A stretch of DNA of 64,000 bases, from positions 8,634,504 to 8,698,503 of the forward strand of contig NW_023503501.1 of NCBI RefSeq assembly GCF_014529535.1, in the 5' to 3' direction. Below the pieces are notes generated by a model. The model did not search any database. It was not told the DNA's origin and worked only from the letters and a program-made list of their open reading frames with translations. Source of the DNA: Bradysia coprophila (lineage: Eukaryota > Arthropoda > Insecta > Diptera > Sciaridae). Shown here piece after piece: positions 19,443-31,562 of this stretch (its first letter is position 1; each line of letters opens with the position of its first letter). Both the position numbers and the translations under genes were made by a program.

Positions 19443-22400
19443 ATGATTCGATTCATATTTTTATCAATTTTATTTCGGGCAACGATTGGTCAGTCTTTGT
19501 AAGTTTTTACCTGTTTTTCTATGATGATGATTTTAAAAAGTTAAAGGCTAAGCGAAAGTGATGAGTTTAATTTAAATTTTAAATTTTAAATAAAATGTGA
19601 AAACTTAAAATTAGTGAACGTTAGATGTTAGACCTCTAACATCTATACCCTCTCTAGCAAACAAACCAGGAAAATTAGGGTGGTAAAACTGTGCAGTGTA
19701 GCTGTCATAGAAAATTTTACACTTTTAAAAATTAATTAAATGAAATAAGAGCAGCGACAGCGATGTTATTTTTTGTGTTGAAAATATTACGTCACCTGTC
19801 ACCATTTCGGTGTTCGAAAGTGAATAATTTGTGATCGTGATGTCCTTTTTTGGGTGTTGCTCCCGTCATTTTGGTGTGCAAAAACGAAATAAAATTTAAA
19901 ATTTATGTTTTTCCTGTGATGCCGATTTTGCTTAGAAAAAGCGCGGCATTACAAAAAAAAAGTCAGTGTCAAATTTGTCAAAGTAAGGTGGTATTTTGAC
20001 TGCATTAAAACGAAGTTTGGTTGCTAGAGAGAACGAATGAATGCATAGCTTGGTAAATAAAGTGATGGTGTAGTGAAATAAATGTCTTTACTTTAAAAAT
20101 CGTTCACACTCGATCACTTATAGATTTCATTAACTTATAACATTTATTTATAACAACGCACTTAACGCGATCATGGTCGACAGCTGCCAAGTGTTTTACA
20201 ATGTGTGACATACTGTCAAGTTTCAGTACCCTATTTAGAGTACCACCACAGCTCTGCTTCTAGCATTAAAATAAGAAATATTCGGAGGCTTATGAAATCA
20301 AAATAGGCCTTGAAAATTTGGAGGCTTTTTGACGTTGGAAAAATGAGTGTTCGTGCTCATGCTTGAAGTGCGTTGCTCGGAATCGTGTTAGGTTGTTTTC
20401 AACCTGAAGCCAGACTATTTGATAAGGGTTTATTTTTAACCTGACCTGAAATCTGCTTCGATCTAAGTAATAATGGCAGGTTTTCAGGTTATACTTGATT
20501 TTTATGTAAAATTTTCCATTTAAGAGGAATCTAGACGTGGTTAAATTGTTGCCTACATTTGGGGGAATATTATTATTATTTTGATGATAATTTTGGACTC
20601 GCATTCTTTTTGGAAAAAGTTTGGTGTTAAAATTTTGTGCCAATTTTCGTGAACAAAGCCAAAACGATGGTCCTACTTTTTCCAGAAAGTACATTATATT
20701 TCGCACCAATTTATTCTACAATTTAGCGTTACATTGATTCGTCTTAAATTTCTAACTAATATTTACCTCAAGTGAGGTTAGATCAGGTCACGTTAGGTCA
20801 ACGGAAATCAGATCAATCTAAAGTAATTTTAATGTGAGACCCAAACACGATTAGAATCTTTTTTGGGTTGACTGTTTCAGGTTCAGTTTAGGTCAAAATC
20901 AGCCGGTTTCAAGTCTTAGAAAAATGAAACTTGATATTTTTATTAATGGCATACAGGGAACGTCAGTGATTTTTTAGCTAGTCTAGCTAGCTTAGCTAGA
21001 ACAGAACTGCTCGTACGTCCTTATAGGATTTTACTACCAGTACAAACAAGTAAAATCTGAAGAGCAGCCGAAGTAAGTACTGTGGAAAAATCTAATTATT
21101 TTAAAATGTTTTTCAATTAAGCCATTGCCGATTTATTCAACACGCCTACGACAAAGCCGTTCAAAACTCGGAATTTCTAGGAGCAAATGATAGTGACCTA
21201 AAGCGCGTGCGCAGTGATGATGTTTGTCGTTAAATTACATTTTAGAAGAACATTTCAAAGAAAATCTAATTTTTAGATCGGAAATAATTACTTTGCACAA
21301 CAACCCACACCTCCAGATGCAGACGTCGACTTTAATCGAACTACAACGCTTTTAATGGCCGGGCAGCTCCTTTCTTCAATTGGTGGACGAAACACTCTGA
21401 ATCGACTCGCATCCTGCATACCGCTTGACAAACGTTGTAGCACAATGCCAATGGAAAAACCTCCGACAGATCCTCGGTAAATCATTTTAATTTGACGAGA
21501 TGAAATGTACGATATTCAACTTTAAAACAGATTTCGTACCATCACTGGAGCTTGGAACAACTTAAAAAATCCAAAGTGGGGAAAATCGTACACTCCATAC
21601 GGTCATTTGCTAACCGCCAATTTCGCCGATGGTATTTCGGAAATAAGAAAGTCCGTCGTAGGACAGGCAGACTTACCTGGAGCAAGAGTGGCAACAAATG
21701 CAATCAATAAAGATCCGTTCAAATGTACTCCCGATTTTCCGGCCAATCTGTTGTCCGTTATGTTTGGCCAATTAATGGCGCACGATCATGGAATGAGACA
21801 AATGTACCAGTCAAGTGCGAATGACGACGATGCACTAGGAGGGCTAACATTAAACGAACTCTTTTATTGAATTTACAGAAGAAGGAGGTCCAACGAGAAC
21901 TTGCTGTAATGAAGATTACTCTGCGGCATTATCGCCACAACCATTTGGATGTCACGCAATAGAATATCCAGAAAACGATCCGTTTTTGAGTGATGCTTCA
22001 CCGAACTGCAATATTAGATGCATGAATTACATTCGTTCGCAAGCGACATTCTCAAATGATTGCAGAGTCGGTTCATTTCAAGCAGTAAGTTAACACAGAA
22101 TAGAACTGACGATCATTTGATTATCATAGTTATGGCGTATTAGTGAGTCATCTTTTGTCAAAAAATAACGTGAATGTGGCTGGAACGCACTTCAAACAAA
22201 AGAGCTTCGATTGACAGCTGTCAAATAGAGTACTTTTATGTATTAAAGTTTTTTTTTCAGATTTTTCAAAGTGGCAAAGTACTGTCCACTCATGCTTGAA
22301 GTGCGTTGGCATTTGCAAAGCAAAAATGGAATGTCGATTCGTTTTTAGATAGAGGGTCGTGAGTTAGAAAACTCGTGTTTCACATTTTGTTCTAATTTTC

Positions 22401-25400
22401 ATTGTACGATCAAATCGAACATTGAAAATGACGAACAATAAATAATTGTCATGCAACGAGTTCAAATGTGTGCACGAGTATAAATGAGAATGAATCCATC
22501 TTTGTGGAACGAATAAAATGACTTTTATCTATGCACATGTTAAGCGAATCATGTGAAAAATGTGACTGTATTTTCTATGAGAAGGTCTGTTACATTTTTC
22601 TCATGATTCGCTCAACATGCACATGACAAGTATGAAGATAATGCTAGCATCCTTATATTTATTGAGTGTATTTTAGCTGCTGCCTGTTCGCGCGTGACAA
22701 ATCTTAACGGTTTGGTTGTCGGTACAGCCCGAAAAGCGCTACGCCCGTATACGCCATAACAATGAAAATTCATTGTTATTTTGGAAATAATTTCAATTTT
22801 GTTTATTTTCAAATAATTTGTTAAAATAAATGCGCCAGTATGCATTACAGTTCTAAGGAGCTACAACAGTTAAACATAAACAGTTAAATTGGTAAAATTT
22901 GTACAAGCAATACTCTCTTTAGCAAAAAAACTATTAGCTCTCTGTGTCAAATTCCTTTATATTCTACAAACACTATTCTACATTTTATTCAAAAAGAATA
23001 CACCTTAATAAAAGTAGTTTGTTTGCTAGATAGAGTGTTGGTACAAGGGAACTAGATAACATAGACAGTTAGTAAGGTAATGATAGCAAGCTTAAATCCA
23101 CACATTAAATTTAATAAACAGACAGAAGTTAGGACTAGCTCTTTTATTCGATCGTGAACGAAACACAGTTAATTTAAATCAAGTCGCGTCAGCAAATACC
23201 CTTTCAATGAACGACAAAATTGATTATAGTCCGGGTTCTTATGCCATCCTGCTCGATTCAGAACTTTTTTGATTTTTGACGATTGGATATGATTGGAAGG
23301 CCAGCCTTTCCTGACTATTTTTTTTTTTTTGGTGCTTTGAACCGGTAGAACTGGTTTTAGTGTAAAACTTAAACGTGAAATATCTCGGTCAAAACTGAAT
23401 ATTTGTTTATGTCTATGTCTATGTTTATGTTTAATCTAAAAGGTTGGCTCAATACCTAAAATCGCTAGAACATTTTTTTTTTTTGAAAATTTAAAGTTCA
23501 GTGAGTTATTTTGGGTTCCCTGAAAAGTGTACCGGAAAAACCGCTAACTTTGAACTCAGTTTCCCTGGCCAGTTTTAAATAAAATTTGACGTTAGGCCGC
23601 GTTGGAAAATTGGTGAAATTTTATGTTTACGTTAAATCTTATTGAAGCTCACTTTATCCTTGAGTTGCGTTGGAAGCAAGATGGACACTGAGGAGTGATG
23701 AGATTTTAGGAACTGACCTCTGGAGAGCTTCAACCATCCTTAAAAGCAAAATGCGGTCGAAAAAAAACTGATTGAAGCTCACTTTATCCTTGAGTTCTAG
23801 CGTTGGGAGCAAGATTGACACTGAGAGTGCAAAAAACATTCGAAAAGTTCAGGTAATTTCTCATTTTATTTAGAGAAAAACGTCTGTGGAAAGGGTGTGC
23901 TTCATAACGGTATATCTCATGTTCTTCTGATACGTACAAGCTCGGCCAACTAGATCTGAAAGTCACCAGTTCCAACGCGCCCCCTAACGTCAAATTTTAT
24001 CTAGTACTGGCCAGGGAAATTGAGTTCAAAGTTAAAGGTTTTTCCGGTACACTCTTCAGGAAATCCAGGATAACTCATTGAACTTTAAATTCTCCAAAAA
24101 AAAATTGTTCTAGCGATTTTAAGTATTGAGCTAAAATTTCAGATTCTGGTCCAACCATAAAAAAATATTCAATTTTTGACCGAGATATTTCACTTTTAAG
24201 TTTTACACTAAAACCGGTATTTACCGGTTCAAAACACAAAAAAAAAATAGTTAGGAAAATCTTGCCCTCCAATCATATCCAATCGTCAACAATCAAAAAA
24301 GTTTTGAATCGAGCAGAACGCTTTTTTTCGACATAAGAAACGATTTAATATGTCGGACCAGCATTAAGCAGGCATAGAGGTGTGCGCCGATCTTAAAATA
24401 ATCGGCGGCGGTGCGCCGACTGGTAAGGGATCGGCGGTGGCGCGCCGAGAGAAATTTATAGTCGGCGGCGGTGCGCCGATCGGCGCGCCGATAAATTTAC
24501 AAAAAATCTAAATTTTCGAAAATAATGCAAAAACATTTGAAAAAGCGTGCGCAATCCTTTTTACGAACACTGAATTCTTACTATCTTGCGATCTGAAAGT
24601 ATCAATAACTTATACAAGGGGAATCAACCGAGACATATCTCACCTTTTATATTTTGAATGTACAATCACTGACCTTTTATTTTAAAAACATATGACTTAA
24701 TGAATCCACGAATGATTAGTGAGTTTGCGTAAATGACATATAAGCGAGAAGGCTGCAAAGCGCAACCAGTAAAAAACGATCTTTTCAAAAACAAGTATTT
24801 ACAATAAATAAAAATCATCAACTCTGTTACGCCCCAAAGTCCACAAAATGCAACTAGCGTTTCTCCGTTGAATTGCAATAGAAATCTTTTGTATTTGGTA
24901 ATCCATGGAGCGTTGTTCGCCAGAAGCTTTTCTCATTAATGAACAAAATTTCTTAATTAATGTACTTGTTTCGGGACCCATGCAACCTAGTGATTCAAAA
25001 GCAATAGGTGTAAATAATTTTTTTTCTTTTAAACGTATGTAATGATTATGCTTGAATCTTTCAGCATTATCTGCAATTGATCCAGATTTTTTGGATGATT
25101 GATTTATATAATTTATCTAATGGTTACATCGCACAAAATCCCAACGTCCGGTCTTTTACCGTCATCTCTAGAAATGCCCGGAGGTTGTAACAGATTGAGC
25201 ATGAGAAAAGATTTTATTAACTTCATCATGTCCTGGAATCCATCGTCCGCTTTTTTGCAAGATAAACCGTGTAAGCCATCCTTCATAACCTATAAGCTAT
25301 AAGTCAACTTACAAGTTGGAAATTTTAAGTCACATCATCGCATACTAGATGTTCTGCAGGTTTGTTATTTCCAACTTATAATTTATATGTCATTTACGCA

Positions 25401-28400
25401 AACTCACTACTATTATCTTTCGATTTATGCAATAACCGTTCCCGTTGTCTTTAGTCCATCTTCTATGTAGGAGTGAGTTCGTAGTAGAAGGTTTTCGCAA
25501 ATAAGAGATTTAGATAAACCTAAATTTATGAGTAATAAGTGTATTAGCTGAGCAGCATAAAGAAACCTGACTTATAAATTAAGAGAGATAAACATTTGCT
25601 CAAACCTTGTACTCAAGCACACACTTTTGTATAGATATTTCAATTTAACTTTATATTACCGCCCATTAAAATGGTTGAAAGCAGTACACGTACAAAATTT
25701 CGGCGCGACGAAAATACAATCGGCGGCGGCGGCGGCGTGAGCTATTATTTTTCGGCGGCGGCGCGCCGAAAATTTAGCAAAAAATCGGCGGCGCGCCGGC
25801 GTAAAATCGGCGGTGCACACCTCTAAGCAGGCATCGTTTGCCATAGTGCGATATTAACGCTCAACACGTCACTTTATCCTGTCAGGGTGGGAACAGGGGC
25901 CTAAGTGGGAGAAGTTTGACGGGTGAAAAATTATAGAAAGCCCGAGTGGAGCAAATGCTGTTATCCAGGATGCAGTGACTTAGGACTTTTCTGTTATCTT
26001 TCAATGTGGACCAATGTGAATTTGAAAATCTCGATTCGTAAAACAGAATTAACATTAACTTTTTAGATGTATATACCATCTCGTTCTCATAGCTGTGGTC
26101 AGAGAACTAGAGACTTTCTACTAATACTGATTCACAGAGAAATTTTCATTTGGAGCAGTGTGTAGAAACCATTTCGGATGTATAGTTGACTTTTCGACTT
26201 CGCTCGCTCTATCCAACAAATCTTTTTTTTATAGCCCACAATCCACAATTTCCAAGTTCCTACTTATCCCACTATCGTCTATCGAACTCTTTACCGTAGC
26301 TGGAAGAACGTTCAAAAATAGGATCCTCTACTGTTATCAACATCCAAAGTATATAAACACTGAAGGTAATGCAAATTTACAGTTACACACAAGGTAAATG
26401 TACATACTGAAGGTAACGCAAATCCTCAGGTAATAGCAAGAAATGCGGACCCCAAGTTCCTGGAGAATATAAGATTTGTTATGTTGCATCCGTGACGTTT
26501 GTTGCGATAATGTTGTTGGAAGTGTTGAGTTTTGGCATGTGTTGCAACCTAACAAAGTAAATTTGACTTGTGTCCAACATTATAAAAACTATATTCACCC
26601 GAAAGTAGGGTCCGTGTGTTCTTGCGGATTTGCGTTACCTTCAGTGTTTATATACTTTGGTTACACACGGATCCAAACTTTCATGTGAATTTTAGCTCCG
26701 CCATGTTGCACACGTATTGAATTCGTTTGCGTCAAGTTGCATCTAGTGGTGAATTTGGAACGATTTCGCGGCGTTATGTTGCACACATATAAAATTCGTT
26801 TGCGTCAAGTTGTATTTAGTTATGAATTGGAAGGATTTAGGGCCTTCATGTTGCACAAGTCTAAGTTGGACAACATACGAAAATGAATTCACCTGAAAGT
26901 TTGGATCCGTAATTTCTCTGATCCGCTGAGGGTCTGCATTACCTTCAGTGTTTATATACTTTGATCAACACCAACTATCAAATCAGCAGTACATTTTTGC
27001 TTCACGTGCACCTTTTACTTAGGCTTCCAATAAATGTCCTTTTTGACGTAGCTTCTACCAACAGCGTTTTTACATTACATTCTAATTCTTTGTTTATTCA
27101 TACAGGTAAATCTTGTTTCGCACTACTTGGATTTGTCCCCAGGTGAGCAGAACGAATTACTTGACAATTATAAAACATATTATAGCAGAAATGCAGTAAA
27201 TTAAAATATAAATTCGTATAAACTTACTTACCGAAATAAAATCGTTACATTTTGTTGATTTCGTCTAATAGTCTGTTATGATCAGAGCGAGAGTTTCGAA
27301 GACCAGTTTATTTTAACTTGCCTTGGGGTGCTTGTCATTACTCATTTACATATAAATTTTTGACGTATTTCTCAAGGCAAGTTAAAATAACTGGTCCAAA
27401 TTATATGTCCTTCTCTCTCATCACAACATTCTATGACCAGAAGCCTAAACTAAACATAAGATCAGTTTTTATTTTTTGTGGACTTTGTTCGTTCCATAAT
27501 GCTGTTCATGACACAAGACTAGTGGTCACTCTCTACATTGCTTCCATCCCACGTGTACATGTGAGTGAGACAACTGACTTTGCGTTTCTGTTGTTAACAA
27601 CATTGTCGAACGATGTGGATTGAATATAACTGTGGAACATTGACCAGGCAAAAACTTTATTTGAGTTTTGTTTAGGTCACAGAACCAAAATTTATTTTAC
27701 ATTTTGATTTATCGACAAATTTTCTTTGTTTTTCTTTCCCAAATCATCCCAATTCCAGTTTACGGAAATACTGAGGAGATTGCCCGTGAACTAAGAACGT
27801 TCCAGGACGGCCTACTGAAAAATAACAAAAACAAAGTGTTACCGGAAACTTGCGACGATCCTAATCAAGACTGCTACCTAACCGGTTAGTTATTAGTTCA
27901 TCGGGACGATGAAAACATCAAAATGATTCGTTATACCGTAGGTGACTTCAGAGCAACTGCCATATTCTTCCTTGGCCTTTTACAATCCATGTACCATCGC
28001 TTCCATAATGTAGTTGCACCGCAATTAAAGGTTTTAAATCCTAAATGGGATGATGAAAGACTCTACCAGGAAACGAGACGGATTGTAATTGCTTGCTATC
28101 AAAATCACGTTATTGATTGGCTACGCGTTTTTTCCGGTATGTAATTTGTACTCCCCGCTTTTAATTGATTAATTAATTGATTTTCGGTCAATTTGAAGGT
28201 GACGCAGAGACCAGGCGTTTTCGCCCAGTAGGGAATAATTATCTGGGAAGATACAATGACAAGGTTGATGCCAGCTCAACTGCAGAGTTTAGCCATTGTG
28301 TGTTCAGAGTGTATCATTCAAATCTTGCCGATAAAGTTCATTTCATCGATGGTAATAACACAATCGTCAGAACCATCAACCTAGATGATAACGATGTTGG

Positions 28401-29249
28401 CTTGAAGACTTTGGAGACCGATTACGATAGCCTAACTCGGGGCATGCTTAGCACACCTTCTGGCCATGCGTCTTTCACGCCTACAGTTAGTATAATGGAA
28501 ATTTGAAAATGTTTCCAGTCATCTTGTTGTTGCAGTCAATGGATGAAAATACTTTCCCGCTTCAGGTTCGCAACAAAATGTTTAACAACGACAACAAATT
28601 CCACCTTGGGCTCGATCTAATTTCAACTGATCTTTTCGTTGGACGTGACCTGGGCCTGCAGCCGTTTCACGTTTACTTTGAACAATGTACAGGAAAGAAG
28701 GTACGGTCATGGGACGACTTCAAGGTCACAATGCCAGCAGAAGCTATTGCCGATTTGAGGAGCGTCTATAAGAGTGTGTACGATGTAGACGCTTTTGCAG
28801 GTGTGGCGTTAGAGGAAAAATGTGATTCGTATTTGGGAACAGTTGGTAAATGTCTGGTGGTATCACAATATCAACGAACAATATCAGGTAATATGCGGTC
28901 GTTGTCTCTATGTCTCTTATCTAGCAGAATTACGAACGGTTTAAATTTATGTTTCAGGCGATAGATTCTTTTATTCACTATCCGGCGGAGCCTATCCCTT
29001 CACAAGAAGTGAGTGTTTGGACACAAAAGTTTTTTCAAAATATTTCCCACCTTTTATTGATGTGCCTTCCCTTTCACCTTTACAGACCAACTTGGTACGA
29101 TTTATAAATTTTCGTTTGCTAACTTTATATGCACTGTTACCGGTCTCGATCAAATACCAGCCAGTGCTTTCGAATTTCCAACTAGCAGGAATCCGATGGT
29201 CGCATGTCAACGGGGCATAGACTTAAGTGCGTGGAGAGGACTTCGTTAG
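19443..29249 (+). CDS. Animal haem peroxidase 2, secreted (675 aa, 12 exons)
   Basis: Exons: 19443-19498, 21122-21221, 21277-21476, 21531-21814, 21879-22084, 27106-27142, 27759-27884, 27942-28136, 28199-28485, 28566-28887, 28958-29008, 29086-29249; all phases agree and match peroxidase 1. Signal peptide MIRFIFLSILFRATIGQS parallels the paralogue's, but the Ser/His tract is missing. Landmarks: distal His203, Arg340 in GDFR, proximal His441 in FRVYHS, GRDLG, GDRFFYS. Ala202 and Ala343 stand at the two haem-ester positions, and Ile344 replaces the usual Met. The donor used by exon 4 of peroxidase 1 is GA instead of GT here (21839-21840), so I end exon 4 at an upstream GTGCGA donor (21815), which stays in phase. 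Intron 5 is 5.0 kb and full of transposons. Activity depends on splicing this intron, which only transcripts can show. Confidence 0.85.
19646..20035. repeat. CAATAC-family MITE relative in intron 1 of peroxidase 2
   Basis: TACCCTCTCTAGCAAACAAA on the left and TTTGGTTGCTAGAGAGAACG on the right form outer inverted ends like those of the 7-bp-TSD family (8371-8535, 22908-23040). The interior is longer and unrelated, so this may be a longer family member or an insertion into one. Confidence 0.5.
22186..22311. mobile_element. MITE, CAACGCACTTCAAG family (intron 5 of peroxidase 2)
   Basis: Inverted ends AACGCACTTCAAACAAAAG and CATGCTTGAAGTGCGTTGG enclose the family's inner CTGTCAAATAGAGTACTTTT segment. 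No clear flanking duplication. Confidence 0.7.
22908..23040. mobile_element. MITE with 7-bp TSD, CAATAC family (intron 5)
   Basis: Starts CAATACTCTCTTTAGCAAA and ends TTTGCTAGATAGAGTGTTG. It is flanked by the exact 7-bp repeat GTACAAG (22901-22907 and 23041-23047). Confidence 0.85.
23233..24341. mobile_element. 1.1-kb foldback element (intron 5)
   Basis: Two long arms (about 23233-23620 and 23940-24341) are inverted copies. The outer parts share TTCTTATG and CTGCTCGATTCA; further in are GACGATTGGATATGATTGG, ACCGGTAGAACTGGTTTTAG and CTGGCCAGTTTTAAATAAA, each matched inverted on the other side. No open frame with a recognisable domain. Confidence 0.75.
24375..25825. mobile_element. hAT element, non-autonomous, 8-bp TSD (intron 5)
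   Basis: Ends TAGAGGTGTGCGCCGA and (inverted) TAGAGGTGTGCACCGC, the usual hAT terminus form, flanked by the exact 8-bp repeat AGCAGGCA at 24367-24374 and 25826-25833. Subterminal regions (24400-24500 and 25700-25820) are packed with CGGCGG and GCGCCG motifs, strikingly GC-rich against the AT-rich host. No hAT transposase is present; the interior holds a reverse-transcriptase-like fragment on the minus strand. Confidence 0.9.
24799..25080 (-). pseudogene. Fragment resembling the C-terminus of a retrotransposon RT polyprotein
   Basis: On the minus strand a frame reads through a PIAFESLGCMGPETSTLIKK segment and then ISIAIQRRNASCILWTLG. From memory this resembles the C-terminal tail seen after reverse transcriptase in some non-LTR elements (a FESLG...G.R...FL.QRISIAIQRGNA pattern). 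It is cut off on both sides, lies inside a hAT element and has no start of its own. Confidence 0.4.
26344..26963. mobile_element. MITE, CAAAGTATATAAACACTG family, with a second copy inserted in it
   Basis: Outer copy starting CCAAAGTATATAAACACTG and ending CAGTGTTTATATACTTTG, flanked by ATCAACAT/ATCAACAC (26336-26343 and 26964-26971, 7 of 8 matching). Its left arm is interrupted by a second family member at 26391-26660. It lies in intron 5 of peroxidase 2. Confidence 0.85.
26391..26660. mobile_element. Nested MITE with exact 8-bp TSD
   Basis: A 270-bp copy of the same family inserted into the outer copy, flanked by exact TTACACAC at 26383-26390 and 26661-26668. The undisturbed copy at 4429-4770 reads the target only once (CTACACACGG), which confirms the duplication. 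The 8-bp TSD points to hAT-type mobilisation of this family. Confidence 0.9.
27301..27396. repeat. Small palindrome (intron 6 of peroxidase 2)
   Basis: GACCAGTTTATTTTAACTTG on the left pairs with CAAGTTAAAATAACTGGTC on the right. A related ATAACTTGCCTTGGGG segment lies at about 173-190. Confidence 0.6.
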
Positions 29250-29298
29250 AATGGGCAGAGCTTTTGATTGTTTTTTTTTTAAAGAATCGATAAATGTC

Positions 29299-29304
29299 AA
29301 TAAA
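29299..29304 (+). terminator. Polyadenylation signal of peroxidase 2
   Basis: AATAAA lies 50 bases after the stop codon. Confidence 0.6.
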
Positions 29305-29718
29305 GTACTGAGCCATTCAAAGTCAAATTGACGCAGTTCCATCTTTATAATTATTTAAAAAATTGGATGACTTCACAGCATATTGATTGTTGGATAGTTT
29401 GTAGACTACAACACGCTTTGTTTGGATGACTGTTGTCACTTTCATCGAGGGGTACTCTCTGGCCTAAATAGTGTATAACCAATTCGTTATTTCCTTGGCA
29501 GTTTCTCGTGTTTTCATAAATTTGTCTTTTATATGGTGGGTCCTCGCCCTTCTACGACGTATAATCAATAACCCAGTGGGTAGTAAATAGGTCCACAAAT
29601 TGGCTGCTTGAAATCCAGAACCTGCCTCGTATTTCTGGTTGGACGGATTCCTGACTCAATGACGAATCAACGTGGCTATGAATCCGTTTTTACTGCATGA
29701 ATTCATCATTTTCGACAT

Positions 29719-29864
29719 GTACAGCTGAATTTTTTTATAAAAATAATTTTTGACCGTTAAAAATTTGAATTTTGTATGAAAATTCAAATTTTTTGTCGTT
29801 GTTATGTTGGATTTCCATACAAGCCTGTCTGTCAAAATTATTTTTATAAAAAAATTCAGCTGTA
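29719..29864. repeat. Palindromic element
   Basis: Ends ACAGCTGAATTTTTTTATAA and TTATAAAAAAATTCAGCTGT pair exactly over 20 bp. The interior contains a second inverted pair around AATTTGAATTTT. Confidence 0.8.
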
Positions 29865-30437
29865 TGGTTTTCAAAGATAAAGCCGATTGAGTTTGTTCAG
29901 TCTAGCATGATATGCTGGACGTTTTCTTTTTGAAATCATGAATTTGTAATAAAACATTTTCGAACCTGATCGCCTGGCATTAATATCCCAGTCGGCTTCT
30001 AACGAGAGACATGTTCAGTAACCGCAAACATCTAAAGCCAAGTGTTCATTAATAGTTATTTGTGTAAAACAGATACTCAAAAAAATTTTCATGTAAGGGG
30101 TCGAAAACCTGAGAAAAATATCGAAACTCCCTCATTTTCGGCCCCGACACATGAAAAATATCATTAATCGTCCATAATCACTACAAGATCCTTTTTTACC
30201 AACACTCTTTTCGAAGAAACACCATCCACATTATGCTGATGCAGCAACTCACAACTCATCAATCCACAATCTACTGGGGGTCTCCTTTAAGCAAGTTACA
30301 GTTATAAGTGGTTTCAATTTTTTTTAACGACCTTCAAGTTACAGCAAAACCGGATAACAGATAGAGTTGCCACATACCAAATTTTGAATTTTAGTGAAAT
30401 ATTTGTTAAATTACTCATAGTTGTTCAATGGTCACAA

Positions 30438-30611
30438 CAGGGCCTATTTTACGGAAACATGTTTCTCAAGTTTTTGAAAGTTTCCAAAATGTTTCCGAAA
30501 AGTTTCTTAAAGTTTCTCAAAGTTTCTTAAAGTTTCTAGAAAAGTTTCCTTAAGAAACATTTTGGAAACTTTCAAAAACTTGAGAAACATGTTTCCGTAA
30601 AATAGGCCCTG
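30438..30611. mobile_element. hAT-type MITE, near-perfect palindrome, 8-bp TSD
   Basis: Starts CAGGGCCTATTTTACGG and ends CCGTAAAATAGGCCCTG, flanked by exact GGTCACAA (30430-30437 and 30612-30619). CAGGGCC is a common hAT terminus. The arms match for about 55 bp and the centre is an array of AAAGTTTC units. Confidence 0.9.
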
Positions 30612-31562
30612 GGTCACAAGGCAATTTTTGGTAAAATTACACAAATCTAGTATCATTTCTAGTATCTACATCTACTACAATTGTTATACTACTGCTACTA
30701 CGACTAAGGAGTCGAGGATTCGTTAACAAAAGCTTTTAAACTAATGGTGCTAAATTGTTTGAAATTTCTACTGTCACGTACACGTAGGCAAAACGGAGAC
30801 CAAACGGATGACTGTAAATCCAACTTAATTGTCTAGATAAGCAAATCTTATTTGAATGACAACTTTTCGCAGTAAGTGTATGAAAATGTAATTCTATTAC
30901 ATTTAATCATAAAACTGGCGATGCCAGCGCTCTATTTATTTGAGAACCAACTTCAATGCTGTGACATTTCGTGGAGTTAAAGTCGAATAAAATCAGGACT
31001 CCGCGTGCAATAGTAATTCGTTTTATATATCGGCTTCCCATTGCTTCATCGAAATTTTTCAGACCGTCAAATTTAAATGTATCTGTGATGTATCGTAAAC
31101 CGTATTGAATCCATCTCATTTACCTACTCCAAAACAAACAACACATTTTACGAATTCCGATACCTTTTCAAATGCATACAGTGTATGTTCTGCTCTTCCA
31201 CCAATCTATCTATTCCGAGACATACACCATCATTAAGTTAATTTTCCTCAAAAGATGGAGTCCCTAAAGCTGCGTAATTTATGATTATAAGTTTCGTAAA
31301 TGTGGCGATGCCATGCAATATATTTCTATGAGGTGGTGATGCCCAGCCATTCGTTAATTTGGTATTGTGCTGCTAAATCATAAAGAAATTATATTTCTTT
31401 AGGGAAGTAATATGTTTCAAAAACTAAGAAAGTAATTAAGCTTGGGCACAGCACAGCTACTAGCACGAACACAGAAAATATTCGAAGGCTGATGAAATCA
31501 CAGTAGTTATTGCGTTCCTGTTATACAGATAGATGACTTGTTTTCGTTGTATGAGTTAAAAC

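Noticed and set aside
27318-27623. 101-residue plus-strand ORF
   Set aside because: It runs through a palindrome in intron 6 of peroxidase 2; composition is that of non-coding DNA.
30907-31119. 70-residue minus-strand ORF
   Set aside because: No family recognised and no neighbouring exons found.
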